Assembly (NCBI GenBank): GCA_002452735.1
Contig: DKFD01000007.1
Span: 10,562-72,167, forward strand
Direction: 5' to 3'
Length of the DNA: 61,606 nucleotides
DNA from: Patescibacteria group bacterium UBA6805
GTDB taxonomy: Bacteria; Patescibacteriota; Minisyncoccia; Minisyncoccales; Minisyncoccaceae
The notes below the pieces were generated by a model. The model searched no databases. It was not told the origin of the DNA and saw only the letters and a list, made by a program, of their open reading frames with translations. Shown piece after piece: positions 16,212 through 24,116 of this stretch (its first letter is position 1; the number at the start of each line of letters is the position of its first letter). A program made the position numbers and the translations under genes.

Positions 16212-17283
16212 TATCTCTCTGCCGAGGAAAAATCAAAGAATATTCATTGGAAGGAACATAGTCGATCTTTTTATTAATGAATCTTTAGCCAAAAAATATT
16301 TTAACTTTATTATTTTAGTCGACTCTAATGTACTATGTATTTATCGAAACGATATTGACAAGATTAAAAAAGTTTTAGGAAATCCGAAGATTATAGTCAT
16401 TGAGCCCAATGAAGACAGTAAAACATTAAATTTTTTAAATTTAATTTTCGAAAGATGCTGCCAAAATAAACTATCCAGAAAAAGTTGTTTTGTCGCTATC
16501 GGCGGTGGTATTATAGGAGACATAACTGGCTTTATAGCATCTATATATATGAGAGGCATAGATTTTATATTTATTCCAACGACCCTAATGGCTCAAGCAG
16601 ATACAATTATAGATAAGGTAGCCATAAGCCATAAATCATTAAAAAATATCGCCGGGAGCTTCTATTCTCCAGTTTTAACGATCTGCGATATAAATTTCTT
16701 ACGGACGCTAAACGATAAAGAGATAGCAATGGGTTTTAGTGAAATTATTAAACACGCCGCCATAGACTCTGAGAAGCATTTTAATTTTATAAAATCAACG
16801 CTAAAAAATAACAAGAAAGACTTTCAAAAATATCCATGGGAAGAAATTATATATAAATCATTAAAAATTAAAAGTGACCTCGCCCAAAAAGACCCTTTTG
16901 ATGAATCTAATTATCATAAAGGGTTAAGTTATGGCCACACATTTGCTAATGTTTTGGAAGGTATGTCTGGTTTTAAGTTAAGACACGGTGAAGCGGTAGC
17001 CCTAGGAATGAAATTTAGTGCAATAGTTAGCCGAAACGTGGGGATAATGTCTAAAAATATATTTAACGAACAAAACGATATAATAAAAGAAGCCGGCCTG
17101 CCAACAGTGATGCCAAAATCTTTAAATAAAAAAACCATCTTAGAGCTTTTTAAAAAAGATAAAATTTCTGATAACGGAGAAATCAATTTGGTTGTTTTAG
17201 AAAAATTTGGGAAATTTTCAATCAAAAAAAATATTGATCACAAGATTATCAAAAAAGCATTGGAATTATTTAATACGATTTAA
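16174..17283 (+). CDS. 3-dehydroquinate-synthase-family sugar phosphate cyclase
   Basis: This ~370-residue AroB-fold protein has the NAD-binding 'AIGGGIIGDITGFIASIYMRG' region, 'PTTLMAQAD', the metal ligands Glu ('SEIIKHA'), His ('YGHTFANVLEG') and His ('LRHGEAVALGM'), and 'SFYSPVLTICD'. Family members cyclise DAHP, glucose-6-phosphate (2-deoxy-scyllo-inosose) or sedoheptulose-7-phosphate. The phosphate-binding loop, usually D-S-S-V-G-G-K-T, reads DTIIDKVAIS: a one-residue deletion and loss of the GGK glycines. That argues against plain shikimate AroB. No other shikimate genes are nearby. ATG 16174 is chosen; TTG 16156 would overlap the upstream gene more. Confidence 0.85.
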   Translation: MFLRKQQKLKTINISLPRKNQRIFIGRNIVDLFINESLAKKYFNFIILVDSNVLCIYRNDIDKIKKVLGNPKIIVIEPNEDSKTLNFLNLIFERCCQNKLSRKSCFVAIGGGIIGDITGFIASIYMRGIDFIFIPTTLMAQADTIIDKVAISHKSLKNIAGSFYSPVLTICDINFLRTLNDKEIAMGFSEIIKHAAIDSEKHFNFIKSTLKNNKKDFQKYPWEEIIYKSLKIKSDLAQKDPFDESNYHKGLSYGHTFANVLEGMSGFKLRHGEAVALGMKFSAIVSRNVGIMSKNIFNEQNDIIKEAGLPTVMPKSLNKKTILELFKKDKISDNGEINLVVLEKFGKFSIKKNIDHKIIKKALELFNTI

Positions 17284-18210
17284 TAACCGAACTAGGTCGC
17301 AAGAGTTTTTCAGCGCAACACGGTAACATTTAATATTTTTAACTATAAAATCAATAGTTCCTACGGGGAAAAATTCTTTTTCTGTTTTGTTCATTAGGTT
17401 ATTATCATAAGTAATTATACGACTGGAGTCTACCCCTTCAATAAAATTCATTCTATCAAAATCTGGATAAAACAATTTAAGCAGATGAGACGTTAGTGCG
17501 ATCCTTATAGAATTCTTAGAATTAATTGTATCTAGTTTTTTACAACTATTTTTATTTTTTTCGAAATAAACGAAAACAAAATAATCAAGCTTATAAGAAT
17601 TTCTGGTGTTAAATATTTGCTGAGGCATCAAAAAAAATCCTGCTTTAGTTTCGACGAACATTTTTTCTGATATATTTATTTTATGTTTTTTTTCCAAATG
17701 ATTTTTAACCTCTGGCCTAATGTGCAAAGGAATGAATGGATAAGAAAAAATGCGCATTGTTTTAATGTCTAAAAAACAAAATTCATCGCCAATCATCGTA
17801 TTTGATATTAACGACAACTCTATGGCTGAAAGAGTTTTACCGACGCTTAAACCATCGTCGGCGAAACAAAAAGCTTTATCCTTATATACTGAAGCAGAAC
17901 CGTGGACTAAAAAAATATTGTTTTTTGCTGAATGTAAACCAACGAATCTAAATAAGGCCTGCAAAACACCCATCAGGTTGAAATAATCGTAAGGACTATC
18001 TGTCTTATCAACGCCCATTAATAAATTTTTATAATCTGGCGATAGTGTTATATAATTTTTGTCAGCTTTTGCGATTCTTATATTTATTTGCGGCTTTTTT
18101 TGTTTTTCTTCGCAGACATCGAAATTATTAAAAAATTCTACAATTAAATTGAGGCTATCTTCTATTTCTACCGTAATGGGAATGTTTACTATTCTTAAAA
18201 AAATCTTCAT
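17266..18210 (-). CDS. HPr-kinase-like P-loop protein
   Basis: This 314-residue protein resembles the HPrK/P-like P-loop proteins found beside RiPP and small-molecule clusters. Residues ~95-150 hold 'FLVHGSASVYKDKAFCFA' and Walker-A-like 'DDGLSVGKT', then 'TMIGDEFCFLD', matching the 'HASAVV...G.SGSGKST...SDD' layout of the family. HPrK-type enzymes phosphorylate Ser in HPr, free serine or lasso-peptide C-termini. The pre-domain (~1-90) is beta-rich. The gene converges on the cyclase with an 18-base overlap and is transcribed from the right repeat promoter. No HPr/PTS gene is seen, so HPr is an unlikely substrate. Confidence 0.6.
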   Translation of the reverse strand: MKIFLRIVNIPITVEIEDSLNLIVEFFNNFDVCEEKQKKPQINIRIAKADKNYITLSPDYKNLLMGVDKTDSPYDYFNLMGVLQALFRFVGLHSAKNNIFLVHGSASVYKDKAFCFADDGLSVGKTLSAIELSLISNTMIGDEFCFLDIKTMRIFSYPFIPLHIRPEVKNHLEKKHKINISEKMFVETKAGFFLMPQQIFNTRNSYKLDYFVFVYFEKNKNSCKKLDTINSKNSIRIALTSHLLKLFYPDFDRMNFIEGVDSSRIITYDNNLMNKTEKEFFPVGTIDFIVKNIKCYRVALKNSCDLVRLLNRIK

Positions 18211-18342
18211 AAATGTTTCCTTATATTAAATCATCTTATTTTTAAACAGTCAAAGCTATAATTGAAAACGTAACATTAAAAACTGTCATTTTAACACCTT
18301 ACTGAAAATCGATTAGTGCAAAGCCCCAACAACAGTAACCGC

Positions 18343-18390
18343 GTTATTATTTCCTTTACGTTAAATCATTCTAACATTATTGTCAAGAGC
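18343..18390. repeat. Right direct repeat flanking the AT-rich island
   Basis: The core 18365-18390 matches 12951-12976 with one mismatch. It ends at the stop codon of the gene beginning at 18821, and base composition changes sharply from AT-rich to moderate GC on its right side. It holds the promoter for the HPr-kinase-like gene. Confidence 0.8.
18358..18386 (-). promoter_or_regulatory. Promoter/operator copy upstream of the HPrK-like gene
   Basis: TTGACA (18381-18386), 17 bases, TAACGT (18358-18363) on the minus strand; the palindrome arms ATGTTA/TAACRT differ from the XRE operon copy at one base. About 150 bases of leader separate it from the start at 18210. Co-regulation by the XRE protein is an inference. 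Confidence 0.5.
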
Positions 18391-18821
18391 TAATTTCTTT
18401 TAAAAATTTGCGTTGACTCCGAAACGATTATTGTTTCCGACCCCCCACTGTCAGTTTCAATAATTATGCTCTGACCGGCCTTGCCGATGACCGTTCCAGA
18501 CAAAATCGTCATATCCTCCATATTATCGTTAGGCTTTTGATTACCGGCCGGGGGCTGTTGATTTTCACCTTTATTGCCGGGCGTCTGGCATGTCTCAACG
18601 CTTTCGCAAACCATAATCCTTACGGCACTGTCGTTTTCCATAAAAACCGTGGCATAGTTTCCCTCTGCCACATCGTCTATGTTTGTCATATTGCCTGGGC
18701 CTTGCCTTTTATCAAAATTATTGGAAAAACCGTCATTCTTGGGCTTTGTTAAGAAATATATCCCCCCGCCGATTATCAACAAAACCAATACGGAAATCAA
18801 TATAATGTGTTGTCTTTTCAT
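18390..18821 (-). CDS. Anchored hypothetical protein, DUF5666-like tail
   Basis: This 143-residue protein has one N-terminal membrane anchor (~5-25) and an extracytoplasmic part with a Gly/Asn/Pro/Gln-rich linker ('PGNKGENQQPPAGNQ'). Its C-terminal ~35 residues ('LSGTVIGKAGQSIIIETDSG') resemble the small barrel of DUF5666-type proteins. Two cysteines (CESVETC) may form a disulfide. It is the last gene of the second efflux operon, 18 bases after the permease, and may be an accessory factor. No assigned function. Confidence 0.6.
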   Translation of the reverse strand: MKRQHIILISVLVLLIIGGGIYFLTKPKNDGFSNNFDKRQGPGNMTNIDDVAEGNYATVFMENDSAVRIMVCESVETCQTPGNKGENQQPPAGNQKPNDNMEDMTILSGTVIGKAGQSIIIETDSGGSETIIVSESTQIFKRN

Positions 18822-18839
18822 ATGTTTGAATTAATTTTA

Positions 18840-20063
18840 TTATTCGTAGCGCAAGGCCTCTATGGGATTGAGCAGTGACGCTTTTCTGGCCGGATAATAT
18901 CCGAACATTATCCCTATGGCCGCGGAAACGAAAAAGGAAAGGATAATTGACCAAGCGGATATCACCGTGGTCGTGCCTCCGAATTTATCGACCAAAAAGG
19001 AAGCGGCTATCCCCAGTAATATTCCAACCGCCCCTCCGACAAAGGTCAGGGTTATGGACTCAAGCAAAAACTGACTACCGATGTCAGCGCTTCTGGCTCC
19101 GAGCGATTTTCTCAAACCGATTTCTCTGGTTCTTTCGGTCACGGTCGTCAGCATCATGTTCATAATTCCGATGCCACCGACAATCAGCGATATCCCGGCT
19201 ACTGCTCCCAAAAGCAACGTCATGGTTCCTGAAACCGAGGACATCGTTTCCATAATGTCCGCCTGGTTCATTATGCTGAAATCAGCGGAACCGGCGTCGC
19301 TGATTTTGTGCCTGACCAGCAGCAGACTGGTAATGTCTTCCTCGGCGCTGGCCATCAGCTTGTCGGAAACAACCTCTATGTTTATGGAGCTTAACGATTT
19401 ATTGCCGGTAAAATAATGCTCGACTACGGAAATCGGAACATATATTATGTTATCGGCGCTGCTCGTTCCCGAACTGCCCTTGGCTTTAGTGATTCCGATA
19501 ACCGTGAACTGCTGATCGCCTATCTTGATTTTTTGCCCAGTCGGGTCAGAATCTTCACCAAAAAGGTCACCCCTGACCGTCGGGCCGAGAACCGCGACCT
19601 TCGCTCCTTTGCTTATCTGCTCACCACTTAAAAAGCTTCCCATCTCCGCCTCCAAACTTTTGATGCTTTGGTAAGCGCTATCTATGCCGTAAACGCTAAC
19701 CCTGGTATTGTTCCCCTTGTATATGACCTGCTGATTGGTTGAAACCAAAGAAGAAACCGCTTTCAGGTTTTCCACGCTCTGCTTAATGGCCTCGGCATCT
19801 TCTTCAGTAAGTGTGCTGGCCGAACCAGCGCTACTTCTCACCATAGTGCCAAAGCTTCTCTGGGCGCCAGGACTGACCACCAGAAGATTGGAGCCCAGAG
19901 CCTGGATATTGCTTTCAATGTCCTTGGTCGAGCCCTGGCCGATGGAAACCATGGTAATAACCGATGCTATGCCGATAACGATTCCCAAAATGGTCAAAGC
20001 CGACCTCGACTTATTGGAAAGCAGGGACGTATATGTTTCTCCGATTAAATCAGTTAATACCAT
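18840..20063 (-). CDS. MacB-type ABC transporter permease (second system)
   Basis: This 407-residue protein has an N-terminal helix with 'RSALTILGIVIGIASVITMVS', a MacB core domain (~45-250) containing 'GAQRSFGTMVRSSAGSASTL', and three C-terminal FtsX helices with 'GGIGIMNMMLTTVTERTREIGLRKSLGAR'. A single permease here contrasts with two in the first system, so this one may be homodimeric like MacB. It follows the ATPase by 1 base. Confidence 0.9.
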   Translation of the reverse strand: MVLTDLIGETYTSLLSNKSRSALTILGIVIGIASVITMVSIGQGSTKDIESNIQALGSNLLVVSPGAQRSFGTMVRSSAGSASTLTEEDAEAIKQSVENLKAVSSLVSTNQQVIYKGNNTRVSVYGIDSAYQSIKSLEAEMGSFLSGEQISKGAKVAVLGPTVRGDLFGEDSDPTGQKIKIGDQQFTVIGITKAKGSSGTSSADNIIYVPISVVEHYFTGNKSLSSINIEVVSDKLMASAEEDITSLLLVRHKISDAGSADFSIMNQADIMETMSSVSGTMTLLLGAVAGISLIVGGIGIMNMMLTTVTERTREIGLRKSLGARSADIGSQFLLESITLTFVGGAVGILLGIAASFLVDKFGGTTTVISAWSIILSFFVSAAIGIMFGYYPARKASLLNPIEALRYE

Positions 20064-20064
20064 A

Positions 20065-20775
20065 TTATTTCTCCTTTAATAAATTTGTTTTGGACGACGC
20101 TTCATCGGCGACTATCAGCCCGTCTTTCATCTCAATAATCCTGTCGGCATGTTCGGCCACGTATCTTTCATGGGTAATCAAAATTATTGTGTGCCCGAAA
20201 TCCTTGTTCAGTCTGCAAAAAGCATCCAAGACAATGTCCCCTGTCTTGGAGTCAAGATTTCCAGTTGGCTCGTCGGCCAGTATCAAATCAGGATTATTGA
20301 CCAAGGCCCTGGCAATGGCCACCCTCTGCATTTGTCCTCCGGAAAGCTGGCTGGATAAATGATGCCATTTGTCTTCATCCAGACCAGCCGAAAGAAGCGC
20401 CTGGGCCGCTTTTTCTTCCCTCTTTTCTTTTTTAACGTTATTATCGTAAACCAAGGGAAGCATTACGTTTCTCAAAACGCTGGCCCGGGGCAGAAGATTG
20501 AACGACTGGAAAACGAATCCTATCTTTTGAGACCTTATGCCGGCCAGCTCGTTGTCAGACAACTTAAGCATGTCTTGACCGTTAAGAAAATACTTGCCCG
20601 ATGTCGGCCTGTCCAAAGTTCCCAGAATGTGCATCAAGGTGGATTTTCCCGAACCGGACGGACCGATAATGGCCACGAATTCCCCTTTCTTGATTTCAAA
20701 AGAAATCCCTTTCAAAACATCGGTCTGGGCATCTCCGGTCTTATAGGTTTTTGTAATGTTTTCGCAAGCTATCAT
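20065..20775 (-). CDS. ABC transporter ATP-binding protein (second system)
   Basis: This 236-residue ATPase has Walker A 'GPSGSGKST', Q-loop 'FVFQSFNLLPR', signature 'LSGGQMQRVAIARAL', Walker B 'LILADEPTGNLDS' and H-loop 'ITHER'. It belongs to the MacB/LolD branch and energises the permease gene 1 base downstream. It is closely related to the ATPase at 9509-10228, suggesting duplication of the whole system. Confidence 0.92.
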   Translation of the reverse strand: MIACENITKTYKTGDAQTDVLKGISFEIKKGEFVAIIGPSGSGKSTLMHILGTLDRPTSGKYFLNGQDMLKLSDNELAGIRSQKIGFVFQSFNLLPRASVLRNVMLPLVYDNNVKKEKREEKAAQALLSAGLDEDKWHHLSSQLSGGQMQRVAIARALVNNPDLILADEPTGNLDSKTGDIVLDAFCRLNKDFGHTIILITHERYVAEHADRIIEMKDGLIVADEASSKTNLLKEK

Positions 20776-20779
20776 AATT

Positions 20780-22552
20780 TTACCTTCCTCCTGGTACGTT
20801 GCCGCTGGGCATTCCTCTTCCGTCGTTATTTATCATAAAAGTGCTTTCTCTAATCGTGGTGCCACTATTGGAAGACTTAACAGAAGCATTGCTGTTGACT
20901 ATCGTTTTGGTAATAACCCTGTCTCCGACACTCAGTCCGCTCTTAATTTCCACGCTGATATCGTCCGCCAATCCTGTTTCCACTTTTTTTCTCTCCGGCT
21001 TTTCATTGTTTAAAACTTCGACATAACTTGAACCACCTTGGGTCTTGACCGCGCTACTGGAAACCACTATCACTCCTGTGACGGATTCTTCTATGATATT
21101 GACCGTAACGCTCATTCCCGGCTTTATTCTTTCATCGTCGGAACTGAAAATGATGTCAACGCTATAACTCACCACGCCCTGAGAAACCGTGCCCACTGCG
21201 TCCAACCGATAAACTTCTCCCTCAATGGACAAATCCTCAAAATTGTCAAAAGTGACCATAGCCTTTTGTCCGACTTTAACGTTGGCGATATCGATTTCAT
21301 TCAAGGTAACCTTCACTATATTTTGCTTGGTAATCAAAGACGCCAAAACGGTTCCAGAGTTGACCGCGTTTCCCTTCTTGACGTTGACGCCAGTTATTAT
21401 TCCGTTAAAAGGAGCGTAGATGTAGCAATCGGCTACATTCTTCTGCCTCTCCAGCAAATCGCTTTCTTTCTGACTTATGGTCAATTCCTGAGACCTAATC
21501 TTGAGAGAATCGGGCCCTTCATTCAGCTTGTCCAAAGACAACTGCTTTTCTTTTATGGTTCGTTCAGCACTGACCAGACTTTTTTCGTTAGCATCTATGG
21601 TTGAAGTCGCGGAAAGAAGGCTTGAAAGATGCTGATTGGTTTTGCTCGTATAAGTGCTCAAAGAAGAAAGATGAGTGTCCGCGATTGATAAATGATTGAT
21701 GCTATAGATGCTTAGAGTGTACTTATAGAAATCAATTAAATTGATTGTGCTTTTTATCAAATCGGAAATCATTTTTGTCGCTTCATAAGTTTCATCGATC
21801 AGTTCTTCTATTTCTTCTTCTTCGGAGTATCTGTTTGTTTCTTTGTAAAGATTCAGGTTCTCCTCATATTTCAATTTGGCGGTTTGATATTTTTCGTAAA
21901 CCTCGTCTTTGTATGTTAATGCCCTGTTGTCATAAATGCTGGCTGTCATAGCATAATAGCTGTAATTTTCCTGCACCCCGTTTGAACAAGCGCCGTAGCC
22001 GAAGATAACATTTTTCAGTCCGGTCATCAGAGTCGGCAAATCAAGAAAAGCATTGGCTACCGCGTTAAAACCGTCTTCGTAAGATTTCTTAATATTGCTT
22101 TCGGCTGTTTTTTTTGATTCTTGAGCCTGGATAAGGGAACTTTCGGCCTGAAGAAGGGAAAGCTCATCAATCGGCTCCCGCAGTTCTTCCAGAGATAGTT
22201 TCGCGCTTTCTAAAGCAATTTCGGCACTGGTCAAATTTTTTAACGCCTCGCTGTCGTCAATTCGGACGATTAAAGCTCCTTTTTTCACTTCTTGCCCGCT
22301 CTTTACATTTACAGATAGAACATTACCAGAAACTTCCGATGTTATGTTCACCGTCTCCAAAGACGAAACCTGGCCGGTTCCGGAAACAGAAACCGTCACT
22401 GACCCTGTTTTTGCTTCTTCGGTAACGTATTGAACGCTCGGACCCTGGGAATTAATTTTCTGGTAAGAAAAAATTCCTCCGAACAGAAGTGCCAGCAAAA
22501 CTACGATTGACGCCATTTTATGATTTAAAAACCAATTGAATATTTTTTTCAT
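20780..22552 (-). CDS. MacA/HlyD-family efflux adaptor (second system)
   Basis: This 590-residue membrane fusion protein has an N-terminal anchor (~13-30), a first lipoyl half 'GNVLSVNVKSGQEVKKGALIV' near 75, a long coiled-coil hairpin (~105-365), a second lipoyl half 'APFNGIITGVNVKKGNAVNSG', then barrel and MP domains and a Gly/Pro tail ('GRGMPSGNVPGG'). The hairpin insert is longer than in the first system and includes the Tyr/Cys-bearing segment 'GYGACSNGVQENYSYYAM'. It is first gene of the operon; no strong promoter was found in the 60 bases upstream. Confidence 0.87.
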   Translation of the reverse strand: MKKIFNWFLNHKMASIVVLLALLFGGIFSYQKINSQGPSVQYVTEEAKTGSVTVSVSGTGQVSSLETVNITSEVSGNVLSVNVKSGQEVKKGALIVRIDDSEALKNLTSAEIALESAKLSLEELREPIDELSLLQAESSLIQAQESKKTAESNIKKSYEDGFNAVANAFLDLPTLMTGLKNVIFGYGACSNGVQENYSYYAMTASIYDNRALTYKDEVYEKYQTAKLKYEENLNLYKETNRYSEEEEIEELIDETYEATKMISDLIKSTINLIDFYKYTLSIYSINHLSIADTHLSSLSTYTSKTNQHLSSLLSATSTIDANEKSLVSAERTIKEKQLSLDKLNEGPDSLKIRSQELTISQKESDLLERQKNVADCYIYAPFNGIITGVNVKKGNAVNSGTVLASLITKQNIVKVTLNEIDIANVKVGQKAMVTFDNFEDLSIEGEVYRLDAVGTVSQGVVSYSVDIIFSSDDERIKPGMSVTVNIIEESVTGVIVVSSSAVKTQGGSSYVEVLNNEKPERKKVETGLADDISVEIKSGLSVGDRVITKTIVNSNASVKSSNSGTTIRESTFMINNDGRGMPSGNVPGGR

Positions 22553-22613
22553 AATTTAAAAACATTAGTAATTCTAATTATTAGTACAAATCCTCCCTGT
22601 TTTTATTTCATTT

Positions 22614-22638
22614 AAAAACCGCTCGGAAGGGCGGCTTT
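22614..22638 (-). terminator. Terminator of the ECF sigma operon
   Basis: On the minus strand an AAAGCCGC/GCGGTTT stem (one bulged G) with an 8-base loop is followed by TTTTTAAATG. It begins at the stop of the sigma-associated membrane gene. Confidence 0.7.
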
Positions 22639-23501
22639 TATTTCAAGCATTGCTCGAAACATTCTCTCGGGTCGGGCTTTGATTTAAAACAGTTTTTAAG
22701 GCATTCTTTTTTATCCTCTTCGAAAAGAAATAAGTGAGGGGGTAGAGACTGAATGCCATGGCCAGAAAAAGGCTTGAAGCGACGGTCAATACCGCGTTCA
22801 ATCATGGGCATTTCTTCCTTTTCTGTTATCTTGATTTCTTTGGCGATAAAATCCTGTCCTTCCCTGCTACCGATGGCGATGATGAACTGCCCTTCTTTTA
22901 TTTCCGGCATTTCTTCCTCCCGTCTTATATTCCTCAGCCCCTGTGGCGTTTCAATAATCAGATAATTGTCTCCGATTTCAAAAACCGTTCCGGCTATTCC
23001 CAGCTTCCGCATCTCTGTTCCGCCTCCGACGAAAAACTTGAAAAACGCGCTCGCGGGATGCTTACCCATATATGCCTGCGCTTCCATTTTTCTCGCCACC
23101 TCTGTATAGGTTAGAACGCCGCCAGCAAGCATTATGAAAATTATCAAACCCATGGCCAGTAAGCCGAAAGGCTTTTTGTAGGAAGCGTCGCTTTTGGTAA
23201 GCAGGCATCCGGCCAGAACAATAAAGATTATGAAACTGATTACTAATAAATAAGGAAACGATTCCAAAAACGCCAGAAAACCGAACCGGCCGAAACTCAG
23301 ATACTTAAGATTGTCGGTTTCTTTCAAATAGAACAGGGTCAGGTTAAAAAACAAAACAGCCAAAGTGACGCTCAAGGCAAAAGCTGTTCCCAAACCCAGC
23401 TTCTCGGCCAAAAACAAATACTTGGAGCGGAGTTTGACCCGGCCGTTTTCTATCTTGTCCATTACGCTGTTTTCCAATTTTTCATTTTCTTTTTCGTTCA
23501 T
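22638..23501 (-). CDS. Sigma-associated membrane protein (possible anti-sigma)
   Basis: This 287-residue protein has a charged cytoplasmic N-terminus (~1-40), four transmembrane helices (~40-65, 82-102, 112-132 plus one weaker), a small beta-rich domain ('VFEIGDNYLIIETPQG', 'GQFIIAIGSREG') and a Cys-rich end 'KKECLKNCFKSKPDPRECFEQC'. The cysteines form a C-x3-C...C-x3-C pair typical of redox or metal sites. Its ATG overlaps the stop of the ECF sigma gene by 4 bases, the usual place of an anti-sigma factor, but no canonical anti-sigma domain is visible. The role is inferred from context. Confidence 0.6.
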   Translation of the reverse strand: MNEKENEKLENSVMDKIENGRVKLRSKYLFLAEKLGLGTAFALSVTLAVLFFNLTLFYLKETDNLKYLSFGRFGFLAFLESFPYLLVISFIIFIVLAGCLLTKSDASYKKPFGLLAMGLIIFIMLAGGVLTYTEVARKMEAQAYMGKHPASAFFKFFVGGGTEMRKLGIAGTVFEIGDNYLIIETPQGLRNIRREEEMPEIKEGQFIIAIGSREGQDFIAKEIKITEKEEMPMIERGIDRRFKPFSGHGIQSLPPHLFLFEEDKKECLKNCFKSKPDPRECFEQCLK

Positions 23502-24046
23502 ATTTCTTCTAAATGATTTTTAAGCATCTTTTTGCCCCGGGATATCAGGGTTCCGACCGTATTCTTGGGAATCCTCAAAATGTCGCTGATTTCCTCGTAG
23601 GATCTGTCCTCGAAGTAGAATAATATCAGGGGCTCCTGATAGCTTATTTTCAGCCTGGCAATGTTCTTTTCAATCTCTTTCTTGAGCAGCTTCCGGTCGA
23701 TATTGCCACAAATGTCAATCTTCTCGTCTATAATTTTATACTCCAAATCGTCAAGAAAAATTCCACGCTTCGAATTTTTTTTCAAATGGTTTACCGCTTC
23801 GTTATGGGCTATCCTGTATATCCAAGATGAAAACTTCCGACGGATGTCAAAGCCGTAAAGATTCTTATAGGCCTTAATAAAAACCACCTGAAGGACGTCT
23901 TCCAGTTCATCTTTGTCGTAAATAAACTTGCGCAGAAAGTGGGATAATTTGCCCTGATAGCGCCTGATGATTTCCCTGTACAGCTCCTTGTCATTATCGA
24001 GAATTATCTCCACGATTTGCTCATCGCTCAATTCGGTACTGGCCAT
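23498..24046 (-). CDS. ECF-type RNA polymerase sigma factor
   Basis: About 182 residues with regions 2 and 4 only. Region 2: 'LYREIIRRYQGKLSHFLRKF', then 'DELEDVLQVVFIKAYKNL' and 'FSSWIYRIAHNEAVNHLKK'. Region 4: 'ARLKISYQEPLILFYFEDRSYEEI' and the HTH 'ILRIPKNTVGTLISRGKKML'. This is a sigma-70 family ECF factor of the RpoE/SigW type. The ATG at 24046 (MASTE) is preferred over a TTG at 24061. It is co-transcribed with the membrane protein downstream. It probably responds to envelope signals; its regulon is not known. Confidence 0.92.
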   Translation of the reverse strand: MASTELSDEQIVEIILDNDKELYREIIRRYQGKLSHFLRKFIYDKDELEDVLQVVFIKAYKNLYGFDIRRKFSSWIYRIAHNEAVNHLKKNSKRGIFLDDLEYKIIDEKIDICGNIDRKLLKKEIEKNIARLKISYQEPLILFYFEDRSYEEISDILRIPKNTVGTLISRGKKMLKNHLEEI

Positions 24047-24086
24047 TATAATGTAATACAATCAAGATTTTAATTTTCTTTCATTT

Positions 24087-24114
24087 ATTATAAATCATTT
24101 TGCATTATTTTCAA
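24087..24114 (-). promoter_or_regulatory. Promoter of the ECF sigma operon
   Basis: TTGAAA (24109-24114), 16 bases, and TATAAT (24087-24092) on the minus strand. This is a housekeeping-type promoter; no second ECF-type promoter is obvious. Confidence 0.6.
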
Positions 24115-24116
24115 TT

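Noticed and set aside
17266..18210. Calling the P-loop protein a true HPr kinase
   Set aside because: No HPr or PTS genes nearby, the P-loop is atypical (DDGLSVGKT), and the context is a small-molecule cassette.
12999..18210. Lasso-peptide (RiPP) cluster, suggested by HPrK-like and minimal nucleotidyltransferase genes
   Set aside because: No precursor peptide, transglutaminase-like B protein or asparagine-synthetase-like C protein is present.
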